Assembly: GCF_000328475.2 (NCBI RefSeq)
Contig: NC_026478.1
Coordinates: forward strand, 1,922,001-1,986,000
Direction of reading: 5' to 3'
Source: Mycosarcoma maydis
Taxonomy: Eukaryota; Basidiomycota; Ustilaginomycetes; Ustilaginales
Length of the DNA stretch: 64,000 bases
This document shows, in pieces, positions 31,147 to 40,301 of this stretch. The position numbers and the translations under genes were made by a program. Position 1 is the stretch's first letter. Every line of letters starts with the position of its first letter. Below the pieces are notes generated by a model. The model was not told the origin of the DNA and made no database searches. It saw only the letters and a list, made by a program, of their open reading frames with translations.

Positions 31147-32406
31147 TCATGAAGCGGGGTCCTGCTCCTCCACCTCTGGCGGGAAAGGCCACTTGACCTC
31201 ACCCACCGTCTTGCCCATCCAAAAGTAGCGCTTGTGGAAGCCATCAAGCCTCACATTAGGCTTCAACACGAGCTTCTCCATCTGTCGTGCCCTTGGCCCC
31301 GCTGAGTTTGGCTCCAACTGCATCAAGGTTGCTGACGCCTTCATTTGCCCATCGACACTCTCATAGCTCTTGGACAGCAACATCTGCGTCCCTTTTGCTG
31401 CGAAACGAATGCGTCTTGTAACTTCCACGACGATTCGTGCGATGTTTCGCGTGTCGTCCATTCCACAATGTTGGCGACCTTGGAAGGGGCCGATCCCCAG
31501 CAAATCGAGTAGGCCCGCTAAACTCTGTTCGTGGGGTGAGAGACCGGTTGATCGCACATCCTCCCTGACAGTTGAAGCCACTTGCGTGGGAGGAGAGATG
31601 ACTTGAAATCCGTCTTCGCCCCCGAACTCTAGCAGCGTCGAGCGGGAGGTGGTGGTACGTCCCTGTTCGGCTTTCAGCTCCTGCTCCCATTTGAACAGGC
31701 TAGCGATGCCCTTGCGGATATCTATCAGCGGACCTCGGAGGAAGATCGGAGGTGCACCTTGATTTCTGTCCCTAGGATGACCGGAGATCCAGCATTGCTT
31801 GATAACAAAGTCGCGCAGATCGGCGGGCCCGTGGTTGATCCATGCGACTCCACGTCGCAATCTGAAGTTGTGAAGGTGGGAACTGCCAGTCAATGTGTCC
31901 TCAACTAGGTCGTACGACCATAGGAATCTGTAGAATGAGATGAGCACGTCGTTCCACAAAGGCGCAGCGTCCACCTGAGCTTGTGTGACACCCGTCAAGT
32001 CGCGGCAGAACTTGGTCAACCTGGGCCGAAAGGTCGGGCGAACATACGAATGAAAGACGTCTACGGTATCGAGTTGATGCGTATTCTCGTTCCACCTGAG
32101 CAAGACCACCGGAAATTCGATGATCTCGTTTGGGAACTGGAAGCTTCCCGTTTCATATCCGTGGTTCAGGTTGCGGTATTTGCGTGTAGACTCGCACGTA
32201 GCTTCCACATCAAGCACTAGAAAGGTGTCGAATTCTGGTCGCCAAGTTGTATCGGCGTGGCTGCCTGGAGTAGAAGGCGGACTGTTACTTGCGCTACGCA
32301 AGGCTTTCTTGAGCCGAAGTCGGAGATCAGCCTTTTTGCCCTTGGTCTCGAGTCCGAGTTGGTGCAGTCGAGAGCGGAGCTCTTCGACGGTTAATGAGGA
32401 GGCCAT
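31147..32406 (-). CDS. eri1: Eri1/3'hExo-like DEDDh exonuclease with SAP domain
   Basis: The product has 419 residues from the ATG at 32406; the frame extends upstream but with no ATG, only a GTG. A SAP domain (about 4-38, SLTVEELRSRLHQLGLETKGKKADLRLRLKKAL) precedes an ExoIII fold. Exo I is FLVLDVEATCE (Asp66 and Glu68, metal ligands), Exo II is in the HSYVRPTFRPRLTKFCRDLTGV and NHGPADLRDFV segments, and Exo III is HCGMDDTRNIARIV (His and Asp of DEDDh). SAP-plus-exonuclease is the Eri1/3'hExo architecture; these enzymes trim histone mRNA stem-loops, 5.8S rRNA 3' ends and, where RNAi exists, small RNAs. A long insert between Exo II and Exo III (about 215-320) is unusual. It is divergent to slt11 with a 407-base spacer. 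Confidence 0.9.
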   Translation of the reverse strand: MASSLTVEELRSRLHQLGLETKGKKADLRLRLKKALRSASNSPPSTPGSHADTTWRPEFDTFLVLDVEATCESTRKYRNLNHGYETGSFQFPNEIIEFPVVLLRWNENTHQLDTVDVFHSYVRPTFRPRLTKFCRDLTGVTQAQVDAAPLWNDVLISFYRFLWSYDLVEDTLTGSSHLHNFRLRRGVAWINHGPADLRDFVIKQCWISGHPRDRNQGAPPIFLRGPLIDIRKGIASLFKWEQELKAEQGRTTTSRSTLLEFGGEDGFQVISPPTQVASTVREDVRSTGLSPHEQSLAGLLDLLGIGPFQGRQHCGMDDTRNIARIVVEVTRRIRFAAKGTQMLLSKSYESVDGQMKASATLMQLEPNSAGPRARQMEKLVLKPNVRLDGFHKRYFWMGKTVGEVKWPFPPEVEEQDPAS

Positions 32407-32813
32407 GTCGTGTGGACGGCCAGAGGAAACGTGAAGCCCAAGGATGAGCTTCTGCGAGAACGCTCGATCCTCAGGCAGTCGCTTCCATACGCGGCAGGTT
32501 CGAGCGCTACAAGTCGAATCGGACGATGAATACACTAAAGTGCAGTACGAAAGATTGGCACAAGCAGCACAAAGTTAGAGCTGTTCTTGGTATCGCAATC
32601 ACGAACAAATGGAAGCCAAGTAGCGCGAATTCGAGTTCCGAGTTCCAGGAATTTTTGTACTCACGACTCGTGTGCCAAGCTTCCTCCACTGGGCGCTCGT
32701 TGCGCAGCAAACCAACATCCTCCTTCTTGGCGCCACACTCGTGACTCTTTCCTGTGATCTACCTCTTGCATTCTAGCGTCCGGTAAACACTGGGAAACAA
32801 CGACACATACACA
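32407..32813. other. divergent promoter of eri1 and slt11
   Basis: A short shared 5' region of two RNA-metabolism genes. No repeat or small gene is seen. Confidence 0.5.
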
Positions 32814-33788
32814 ATGTCGTCCTTGACGGAGGACCTCGAAACGCCAATCTTGTGCGAATCATGTCTCGGACCGAACCCATACATCCGGATGACCAAGGAC
32901 CCGCGCGGCAAGAGCTGCAAAGTTTGCACACGGCCCTTTACCGTCTTCCGCTGGAATCCTGGAGCTGGCTCTCGATTCAAAAAGACTGAAATCTGCGCCA
33001 CCTGTGCCAAAGTCAAGAACGTTTGTCAAACGTGCATCCTTGATTTGCAGTATGGTTTGCCAGTGCAAGTACGAGATGCTGCGTTGGGGATCAAGTCCGA
33101 TGCTGGGCCGACGAGCTCGGATAAAGCCAAAGCGTACTTTGCGGATACGATGGAAAAGCAGCTCGAAGCCACCGTGGGGTCGTCGAGTAGAGCAGGGCAG
33201 GAGTTGGTGCGGAAAGCGGCAAGGAGGGAGATTGATTATAAGCGAGACCGACCGGTACAGTCGCAAAAGTTGTGTTCTGCATTCGCAAGGGGCAGATGTG
33301 AAAGAGGAGATTCATGCCCTTTCAAACACCAACTTCCCACAGACGACCAGTTACCCGGATTGCAACCGTCTTCGAACATCAACTATCCCTATTCTCCGAC
33401 ATCATCATCTCCATCAAAACAAGCAGTAGCGAAAATCCTCACCAGCTCAACCTCATCTGTCGGTCTTCCTCCGCCATCAGACGCAAGCGTCCGATCCCTC
33501 TTCATCTCCAACTTACCTCCGGAGCATCTCGAAGAACCGAGCATACGCCAATTCTTCCTCGACCTCGCACCGCCACTCCAAGCGCAGGATATCAAGTCTA
33601 TCACCCTGGTGCGTGCCTCCAACTGCGCTTTTGTCAACTTCGCCACCAGAGACCATGCAGAGTTGGCCGCGCGCCGGTGCGAGCCCAAGATGCGGCTGGG
33701 AGATAAAGAGATCAGATTGATGTGGGGGAGGAGCAGGCCTGTCAAGAGGAACGAAGAGAACGAGTGCAAGAAAGCGGAGGTAGAATAG
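32814..33788 (+). CDS. slt11: Slt11/Ecm2 (Cwf5, RBM22) pre-mRNA splicing factor
   Basis: The product has 324 residues in one exon. The N-terminal zinc region has paired cysteines (ILCESCLG, SCKVCTRPF, ICATCAKVKNVCQTC), where the family contacts U6 snRNA. A CCCH zinc finger follows at about 152-171 (LCSAFARGRCERGDSCPFKH), then a Ser/Pro linker and an RRM at about 228-305 (SLFISNLPPEH as RNP2, NCAFVNFATRDHAELA as RNP1). This is the RBM22/Slt11 architecture. The protein belongs to the Prp19-associated group and helps the spliceosome reach its active form with U2/U6. It is shorter than RBM22 (420) and close to yeast Slt11 (364). Confidence 0.95.
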   Translation: MSSLTEDLETPILCESCLGPNPYIRMTKDPRGKSCKVCTRPFTVFRWNPGAGSRFKKTEICATCAKVKNVCQTCILDLQYGLPVQVRDAALGIKSDAGPTSSDKAKAYFADTMEKQLEATVGSSSRAGQELVRKAARREIDYKRDRPVQSQKLCSAFARGRCERGDSCPFKHQLPTDDQLPGLQPSSNINYPYSPTSSSPSKQAVAKILTSSTSSVGLPPPSDASVRSLFISNLPPEHLEEPSIRQFFLDLAPPLQAQDIKSITLVRASNCAFVNFATRDHAELAARRCEPKMRLGDKEIRLMWGRSRPVKRNEENECKKAEVE

Positions 33789-34064
33789 AGAAGATACAGA
33801 ATAGCATCATGCTGATGATGATCGACAGGCTCTGTTTCTTGACGAAATCCACAGCATTTGCATTCGTGATTATGAGTCTCTGCTCAGACTGTGCTCAGTT
33901 CCTCTGACAACGAGAAGGTGTACAGCGTTTCGAAAGCATCAAAGGTTAACGTTATAGGACATGCTGTGAAAATGTGAATCATGAATACAACAAAATGGAG
34001 GAAACTGAGAATTATGTGCGTCCCCTATAACATGCACTTCGCCTTCCACTATTACATGGTATCA

Positions 34065-36830
34065 TCAGACCTGTACGGGACGGTAGTATACAGTCGTGAC
34101 ATATTTCCTTTTGTATCTGGTAGTGGTGCCTACCGCCAAGACACCGCCCTTGATGCTGCTAGCGGTGAGGTGGTTGAGGACGACGTGGTTGGGAGCAGGC
34201 AGAATACTGTTGTCGTCGACAGTGCTTCCCGTGCTAGTGCCATTGCTCGGATTGGCAGGTGATGAATTCAAAATTACCTTTTCGAGTTGTCGCGGCAATG
34301 CAGGCGGATGCGGCAGCGGAGTACCGTTCCCATCACTTCCATGCTGTGCGTGGGTGGCAGACCGACCGCTCTCTTCCGCCTCACGCTGCGCCTCTTCGGC
34401 TTCTTGTGCTTCGATCAGAGCGGCAGGGATCTCGGATGTCCACGTCTCTTCCTGATCGTTGCCATCGTCATCGAAGAGATCATCAAGTCCAAGACGCATG
34501 GCCTCTGCCCTCCTGGCCTCCTCGATCAGGTTCATGGTCGTCTTCTTGGACTCGATCTTCGAGTTGCGCTCGCTACGACCGCTGTCGGCGTCGGCGCCGG
34601 GCAGGTCTTCACCAGGTGCGCTAAGCGGGCCGGGATGGGCAGGCCCAACGTTGGGTATCTCGACATAGTTGACCAAATTGCCATCTCCATCTGTCGCTGT
34701 AGGCAAGTCGCGCGAGACACGCCATCGATCGTCTACAATAAACTTAAGACGATGAGTGCCGGGTGGCAGATGAAGCACGCACGTGTGATCACGCTTGGAT
34801 TTGTGCAGGAGGATCTTGGATCTCCACTCATTGGCAAATGTGCCGGTGACGAAGACTTCGCGGCCACCGGCACGCCATGTCAGCACGATGGGCATCAAAG
34901 GAGGCTGTTGCTGACCTGTCTGAGCCTGAGCCTGAGCATGATGCGGACCTGCACCTGTACCAGGCTTTGCACTGACTGGAGTGGTAGGTTGGCTGGCGTT
35001 ACCAGTCGCAGACGGTGTACGCGGAGGGCCTGATGGGCAAGGACGATCGGATACTGTAGCTGGTGAGGACACTTGAGAGAGCGGAGTGACACCAGGGACG
35101 GACGCACTTGGTGGAGCCGATGTGAGACCTGGAGGTAGCAGAGGGGTGTTGAAGCCGCTCTCGCCGCCTGTTTGCACATCGACATGGGAACGCTTGACAG
35201 AGATGGGCTGGGTAGGGGGCCCGCTGGAAGTAGCAACTGGTGAGAGAGAACGCAGGCCGCTCGGCGCGCCTGTCCTCGTCGGCGTCAATGCGCGCGCACC
35301 GCGGTCCGAGGGCGTTGGAGTAGGTTCGCGCGAAGACCTCACAGGAGCAATATCGGCAGCTTCAGCTGAGGCTTGAGAAGTGCGTTGGGGTGCCCTTGAC
35401 GCCCGCTCCGTATCGTCCGTCAGAGCAGCTACATCGAGAGACGGCAATTTCGCTACGCTGCCAGGGTTGGTGTTGGCTGGATTGCTGGTCAGATCCGTGA
35501 CATCGATATCTGCAGCCCGTGCCTCATCGATACTGATTTCATCAGGGCCGGTCCGTTGCTTGGAGCCTTCCTTGAACGTTTCAAAGAAGCCGTCTCGTCC
35601 ATCGATGGGTGAACTTGCTTTGCTTGCATCGCCTGGGGGGATGACGACGTCCTCGGTGTTGAGCACTGCAGCTGCAGCACCTGCGCCTGCAACCATGTGG
35701 GCAGGGCGCGCGTCGTCGAGAGGAAGCATGAGAGATGGCGAAGGCGAACGATGGCGTTCAGAAGGTGTACGAAAGCGATCCGAATGCTGCGAGTAGATGC
35801 TAGTGGGCGGAGAGCTAGGGGAGACATGAGAGCTGGGGATGGCAGTTGGAATCTTGAGGTAGGATGGGAGTGCAGTTGGCAGGCGCTGAGAGGTCTCTGA
35901 CTCGTCGGCAGCATCACCCATGCTGAGCGGCTGTGAGGAGAGCACTGGACTCGAGCCACCGATGGGTGGGGATGCGGCTGGGTTGGTACCGATGCTGGTG
36001 CCGACGTTGGGAAAGAGGCTGGTTCCGCCCAGACCAAAAAGAGGATGGCGAGATGGAGCTCGAGCGGCTGTACTAGGCACCTGCTGAGGTTCAGATCCTC
36101 TGAAGGTGGAGGCAGGCATGGCGTCAGCGTCGATGCCTGTTGAAGAAACTCGCAGACCGCTCGAAACGACTACATTCGCGTGATGGCTGGGAAGGCCTGC
36201 GGCATAGTGGGCTTGTGTTGCGACGGATGGACTTGGATGCGGCGATACGTAGTGACGAGGATCGAAGCCTCCTGGCGATTGGGGGAGAGTGAGACCTTCG
36301 GTGAGGCGGCGGGTGCGCGGGTTTGCTCGAATCGCCGTTTCGATGCTGGAGCCAGAAGCAGAATTAGATATCTCGTATTGGGCAAAAGAATTGGGCTGAT
36401 TTGACGCTGACAGAGACGAAGAGGATGCAGAAGGCACAGAACCTGATGTCGGCTCGTTGCCTTCCTTGACGGCAGCATACACATCCCCGGCCACAGAAGC
36501 GGCTGTGGTAGAGCCTCTTCTTTGTGTGACCAGGAACCCGGTGAGGCTTCCGCTGCGTGAACGGGTGGATTGGGGAGCAGTAGCACCATCGTGGCTGCTG
36601 GCACGTCCGAAAAAGGAAGCAGTCCTGCCTAGTCTCGAGCCTGAAGATAGCCGATCGGACGTCTGCCGCGCAGCTGTGGAGGAAGGGTGTACTGCTGCGA
36701 CACCGTTGCCTTGAACGTGTCCGGTTTGATGACTGTATTGTCGCTTGAATGTGGAATCAATCGTATTGTCTGCAGAAGCTGCAGCCGCACCATCGGCACC
36801 CTTGAAAGAGGTGGAATTTGCATTTCCCAT
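34065..36830 (-). CDS. AMPK/Snf1 kinase beta subunit (Gal83/Sip2 type)
   Basis: The product has 921 residues in one exon, more than twice yeast Sip2 (415). The start MGNANSTSFKG is a strong N-myristoylation signal (Gly2, Ser6), as in Sip2 and mammalian AMPK beta. About 630 residues of Ser/Pro/Ala-rich disordered sequence follow. A CBM48 glycogen-binding domain lies at about 646-725 (LTWRAGGREVFVTGTFANEW, LLHKSKRDHTCVLHLPPGTHRLKFIVDDRWR). A C-terminal ASC interaction domain (about 800-921; TSEIPAAL, LNHLTASSIKGGVLAVGTTTRYKRKYVTTVYYRP) binds the catalytic alpha and regulatory gamma subunits. The complex senses energy and glucose. The extended linker, rich in SP and TP, may be a phosphorylation platform. 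Confidence 0.95.
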   Translation of the reverse strand: MGNANSTSFKGADGAAAASADNTIDSTFKRQYSHQTGHVQGNGVAAVHPSSTAARQTSDRLSSGSRLGRTASFFGRASSHDGATAPQSTRSRSGSLTGFLVTQRRGSTTAASVAGDVYAAVKEGNEPTSGSVPSASSSSLSASNQPNSFAQYEISNSASGSSIETAIRANPRTRRLTEGLTLPQSPGGFDPRHYVSPHPSPSVATQAHYAAGLPSHHANVVVSSGLRVSSTGIDADAMPASTFRGSEPQQVPSTAARAPSRHPLFGLGGTSLFPNVGTSIGTNPAASPPIGGSSPVLSSQPLSMGDAADESETSQRLPTALPSYLKIPTAIPSSHVSPSSPPTSIYSQHSDRFRTPSERHRSPSPSLMLPLDDARPAHMVAGAGAAAAVLNTEDVVIPPGDASKASSPIDGRDGFFETFKEGSKQRTGPDEISIDEARAADIDVTDLTSNPANTNPGSVAKLPSLDVAALTDDTERASRAPQRTSQASAEAADIAPVRSSREPTPTPSDRGARALTPTRTGAPSGLRSLSPVATSSGPPTQPISVKRSHVDVQTGGESGFNTPLLPPGLTSAPPSASVPGVTPLSQVSSPATVSDRPCPSGPPRTPSATGNASQPTTPVSAKPGTGAGPHHAQAQAQTGQQQPPLMPIVLTWRAGGREVFVTGTFANEWRSKILLHKSKRDHTCVLHLPPGTHRLKFIVDDRWRVSRDLPTATDGDGNLVNYVEIPNVGPAHPGPLSAPGEDLPGADADSGRSERNSKIESKKTTMNLIEEARRAEAMRLGLDDLFDDDGNDQEETWTSEIPAALIEAQEAEEAQREAEESGRSATHAQHGSDGNGTPLPHPPALPRQLEKVILNSSPANPSNGTSTGSTVDDNSILPAPNHVVLNHLTASSIKGGVLAVGTTTRYKRKYVTTVYYRPVQV

Positions 36831-38383
36831 GGTGGTTTGATGGCTTGGAGCGTTAAGATGCCTGTCGGATTGTGTGTCGTACTTCGGCTTGCTATATGCT
36901 GTTGGGAATGTAGATGACAGTGATGCGAGCAGGAGTGATCAGTCAGATCGTGGCCTGGGGTGTATGATCGGTAGAGATGCGCAGAAAAGGTGTTGGGAGC
37001 GATTGAACGGATGATGTGTACGAGAAAGGACCACGACTTGGTTGGTCGGGCGATTTCACGGCTGCATGCCGAGGATGAATAGATAAGGACTTCGCGCTGG
37101 GCAAGGCACTTGGCTGCAACGTCTACCAGATAGGACAGAATGGTTTAGCAGAACAGACAAGTATGCAGCCAGTAGCGATTCTGGAAAAAGACCGGGTGGG
37201 GACCGTCGCAACTATGATCGCCTCGCAACTATGATCGGGACTGGTTCTTGAATGCTGCTACGCGGAGAGATTGCGATGGCTGTAAGAGGTCGAGTGGTTG
37301 GATGATAGAACTGGTGGTTGAGCTATTGCTTGCAATCGAAGCGCGGATATGGTTGTGGGCACAAGGTCAAGAAATGGTTTGATGGTGACGAGGCTGATGA
37401 CGAGAGATTGGTTATCTTGCCCCGCACAGACGAATTGTGAAGTCGAGAATCGTGAATCGTGAATCGAGAATGGTCACAGAGGCTGGATTAGCGCCAAAGA
37501 GCCAGCAGACCCACCAAACCCAATCACGAAATCAGGCTGCACCGAAATTAGTTGTGAATTTTCGAGATTCGCTTCTGACGCAAACAGACAAGAGACTCGA
37601 GACTGGGACGAGAACGGTGAAACTCACCACGCGCTCAGTCGTCAGTTCCTTGGCGTCTTGCGCTTAAATCTATCTGCGCCCGCTAACTGCGCTGTGAGAC
37701 ACAAGCACGCTCATTCAGCTAACTTAGCTAGCCACTCGTGAGTTTCACTGGTGACTTAAATCACGAATCGTGAAAACGTCAGTGTCCAACGTACGCACGG
37801 CTTCAAGCAAGCTCTAACACGTCGTTTGTCGCCAGTTTGCCTGTCACACCTCCACCTCCCTTACCGGCTCCCTGATCCGCAACTCACGCCTTGGATGTCC
37901 AAGTTTGATGAAGGCACCAATCGTGAATCTCGAATACCAGTGAGAAAGAACCTGTGGACATACATCAAGCCGCACAGTCGGCTGCCTCGTGCCATTCGGC
38001 TGGTGAATAAGAGCACAGCATGGCACATCAAGGCATCACAAGACGAGCGTACTGAGATTCGACTCGAGATGTTGAGTCAGGAATGGGCTGGATAGTGCGT
38101 CATCGATTGACACTCACGACTCGGACTTTTTCCTGAGACTGGCAACTTACCGGTTCTCCGTCTGGCGTCTCGGTCACGGTGTGCTCTCGGATATTTTTGC
38201 TTATCCGCCCCGGTCATGACGCGGCCGTACCATACATTCAGGTCGGGATGCAATCGTGAATCGTGTGCGGGTCATTGGTGGCTGTCACTGTCAGGCGAGG
38301 TAGATAGAGATAGCGCTAGGTAGATTAGCCTTGTTCCTCTCATCCCACCGCCGTTGTACACCAACTCCAAGAAACTCTTCACA
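36831..38383. other. intergenic region, about 1.5 kb, no gene seen
   Basis: It lies upstream of the AMPK beta gene. It contains GTGAATC copies at 37446-37468 and 37759-37775 and a 14-base direct repeat (CGCAACTATGATCG at about 37207 and 37222). Open frames do not look coding. Confidence 0.5.
37446..37468. repeat. GTGAATC motif cluster
   Basis: Three imperfect tandem units (GAGAATC, GTGAATC, GTGAATC) ending in GAGAATG. Confidence 0.8.
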
Positions 38384-38698
38384 ATGTCTTCCGCTGATAC
38401 TGCAGTAGCTAAGAAGGCAGCTGGCCAGCTTCAACAGGACCGAGCCGACCTCACAGGCTCTCACGATCAAAAGTCGGCTGGTCACACCGACTTCCAACAC
38501 GGTAAAGGAATCGAAAACGCTCAGAAGAATACTGGGGCTCACGGGCGAGTGCATTACAGAAGCACGTACTCCAGCTGGCTTGCAGTTTCTCCCAATCGCT
38601 AACGTGGGAAGCCTTTTGCCTGCAACGATAGATTTAGCCAAGTAGCAGGTGCCAAAGACGACGTCAAGGAGAAATTGTCCGAACGCAAGGACGCTTGA
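38384..38698 (+). CDS. small hydrophilic protein, probable two exons, unknown function
   Basis: The ATG at 38384 starts a hydrophilic frame (MSSADTAVAKKAAGQLQQDR, then a Ser/His/Gly/Lys/Gln mix). A likely intron is 38502-38648 (donor G|GTAAAG, branch-like CTAAC at about 38599, acceptor TAGCAG), joining 38384-38501 to 38649-38698 for a 55-residue product ending AKDDVKEKLSERKDA. Read without splicing, the frame would end at 38602 (72 residues). The lysine-rich second exon has the flavour of CsbD-like or LEA-type stress proteins, but the similarity is weak. The splice form needs RNA support. Confidence 0.45.
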
Positions 38699-38905
38699 GG
38701 TCTCAGTAGTGATGCTGATCCAATCGCAGGTCATCGAAACAGAATGTAGCTTTGCGCCAGACTGTGATGAGTTTACATCACGGTAGATTGAAGAGATGCA
38801 GGTACGTGATTGCTTGTTGTACAGATGAGAGGGATGCATGCAGGTAAGACGAACGAATGAACAGGACAAGGGGGCTGGCAGAAACAGTGGAGAGCACAGG
38901 CAGGC

Positions 38906-40111
38906 TTAAGCGTCCACTTCCATGCTCGGAAGAGTATGTTCGACCGCATCGGACGCAAGAGGTGCTGTGCCGATGCCTTCACAAGCGGCGCGGATGCCGC
39001 GCGTCCACACTTGGCGCTCCCAGTCAAACCCGCCCGCACGATAGCGTGCAACCTGCTCCTTGGTGACCCATGCTGGTGTGAGCCACGGATCTTCGTAGCC
39101 CGCTGTGCCCTTTACGCCCTCAAGACCGCCCAGTGCTGTTGGTGCTTTACGTACCTGGAACAGCGCACTAGCATCGTCCAAGTAGGCCAAAGGCCCTTCA
39201 AAGTCGAGGATCATGTCCAGACTCCACGGTCTTCGATCCACAGCATCGGCTCCGCCACCACCTCCATTCGCGGAAGATTGTGCCGCTTCCTTTTCACGTC
39301 GTGCCGTCTCAAGGTCCAGCAGTCTTTGGCGCTCTTCGCGTTCTTGGCGTCGTTTGCGCTGCTTCTGCAGCACCTCGTCTGGATCAGCGCCTTTCTCGAG
39401 TTCACGCATCATCTCGAGTCGATCCTTCTCGCGCTCCTCTCTCTCCGCCTCTTCCTGCTTGCGTAAACGTTCGGCACGCGCCTTCTTTGCCTGCTTCTCC
39501 TCCTCATCAACACGTGCTTGTCGATCCGACTCTTGTTGTGATATGTTCGCAGAGCTGGCGATGGCAGAGCGGTGTGCTGCTTGGTACTGCTCTAGCTTGG
39601 CATTGGTGCGCGGTAGATCAATCTCGTGGATCCGGTTGAAAGTGATCTCTTCGACCTCTTCTAAGTAGTCGTTGTACGCTTTGAGATCGACAAAGTCTTC
39701 TTGACGACGATTGAACAGTTTGCTTACCATCCTCCTAACAGCCACTTCGCGTTCCACTCCGAGATCTTCAAACGTCTGGGCAGTGAATTGATTCTTGGAC
39801 ACCTTTTTGCCACACTCTGGACAAGGAGAGGGCCCGAGCGAGAAGATGCGATCGATACATGATTCGCACATCTTGTGATAGCATGGACTGACCAGCAGGC
39901 GTAATCGTGGGTTGAGATAGCGGTCCGTCTTACATTGCGGGCACTTGTCATCCGAAGATGAAAACTCTTGGATACGACGTGACTTGTCAAAGATGGCTTG
40001 CGGACCAGATGCTGCAGGCGCGGCTGGTCGAGACGCACCTCCCGGTCGATTCGGGACGCTTGACGTCGAGGAACGACTCGAAGAAGTCCCAGTCCTTAGC
40101 ATGGCCGACAT
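38906..40111 (-). CDS. tfb3: TFIIH subunit Tfb3/MAT1 (CDK-activating kinase assembly factor)
   Basis: The product has 401 residues in one exon. A C3HC4 RING finger begins at Cys57/Cys60 (KCPQCKTDRYLNPRLRLLVSPCYHKMCESCIDRIF) and ends near CPECGKKV. The MAT1 core follows: KNQFTAQTFEDLGVEREVAVRRMVSKLFNRRQEDF and LKAYNDYLEEVEEITFNRIHEIDL. A long Glu/Arg/Lys coiled-coil helix (about 200-280) precedes the C-terminal region that binds Cdk7 and cyclin H. The role is to hold the CAK module on TFIIH for RNA polymerase II CTD phosphorylation and DNA repair. The first 40 residues are Ser/Ala/Pro-rich and lineage-specific; yeast Tfb3 is 321 residues. Confidence 0.95.
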   Translation of the reverse strand: MSAMLRTGTSSSRSSTSSVPNRPGGASRPAAPAASGPQAIFDKSRRIQEFSSSDDKCPQCKTDRYLNPRLRLLVSPCYHKMCESCIDRIFSLGPSPCPECGKKVSKNQFTAQTFEDLGVEREVAVRRMVSKLFNRRQEDFVDLKAYNDYLEEVEEITFNRIHEIDLPRTNAKLEQYQAAHRSAIASSANISQQESDRQARVDEEEKQAKKARAERLRKQEEAEREEREKDRLEMMRELEKGADPDEVLQKQRKRRQEREERQRLLDLETARREKEAAQSSANGGGGGADAVDRRPWSLDMILDFEGPLAYLDDASALFQVRKAPTALGGLEGVKGTAGYEDPWLTPAWVTKEQVARYRAGGFDWERQVWTRGIRAACEGIGTAPLASDAVEHTLPSMEVDA

Positions 40112-40270
40112 CGTGAAGCCAGTATGGCAAGGAGAGCTTTATGGGTGATGTGTTAGTGGGAGGGTTCTCGCTCAGCTCTGAAAGTTGAGGTGGAGGATTC
40201 GAACTGCATGGCACAGTTTGATGGCCGGCGCAGCTTGAATTTCCCGTTTGGTTCAGTCACGCTCAGTCAC

Positions 40271-40301
<31 letters not shown>

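Noticed and set aside
34287..35033. A 248-codon plus-strand frame
   Set aside because: It lies wholly antisense to the AMPK beta CBM48 and linker region, whose protein is certain.
3909..40111. A DNA-repair cluster (rad7 plus tfb3)
   Set aside because: They are 33 kb apart with many unrelated genes between; proximity is most simply chance.
40195..40206. A GGATTCGAAC word resembling a reverse B box of a minus-strand tRNA
   Set aside because: The T stem does not pair, and no A box or acceptor stem is found at the right distance.
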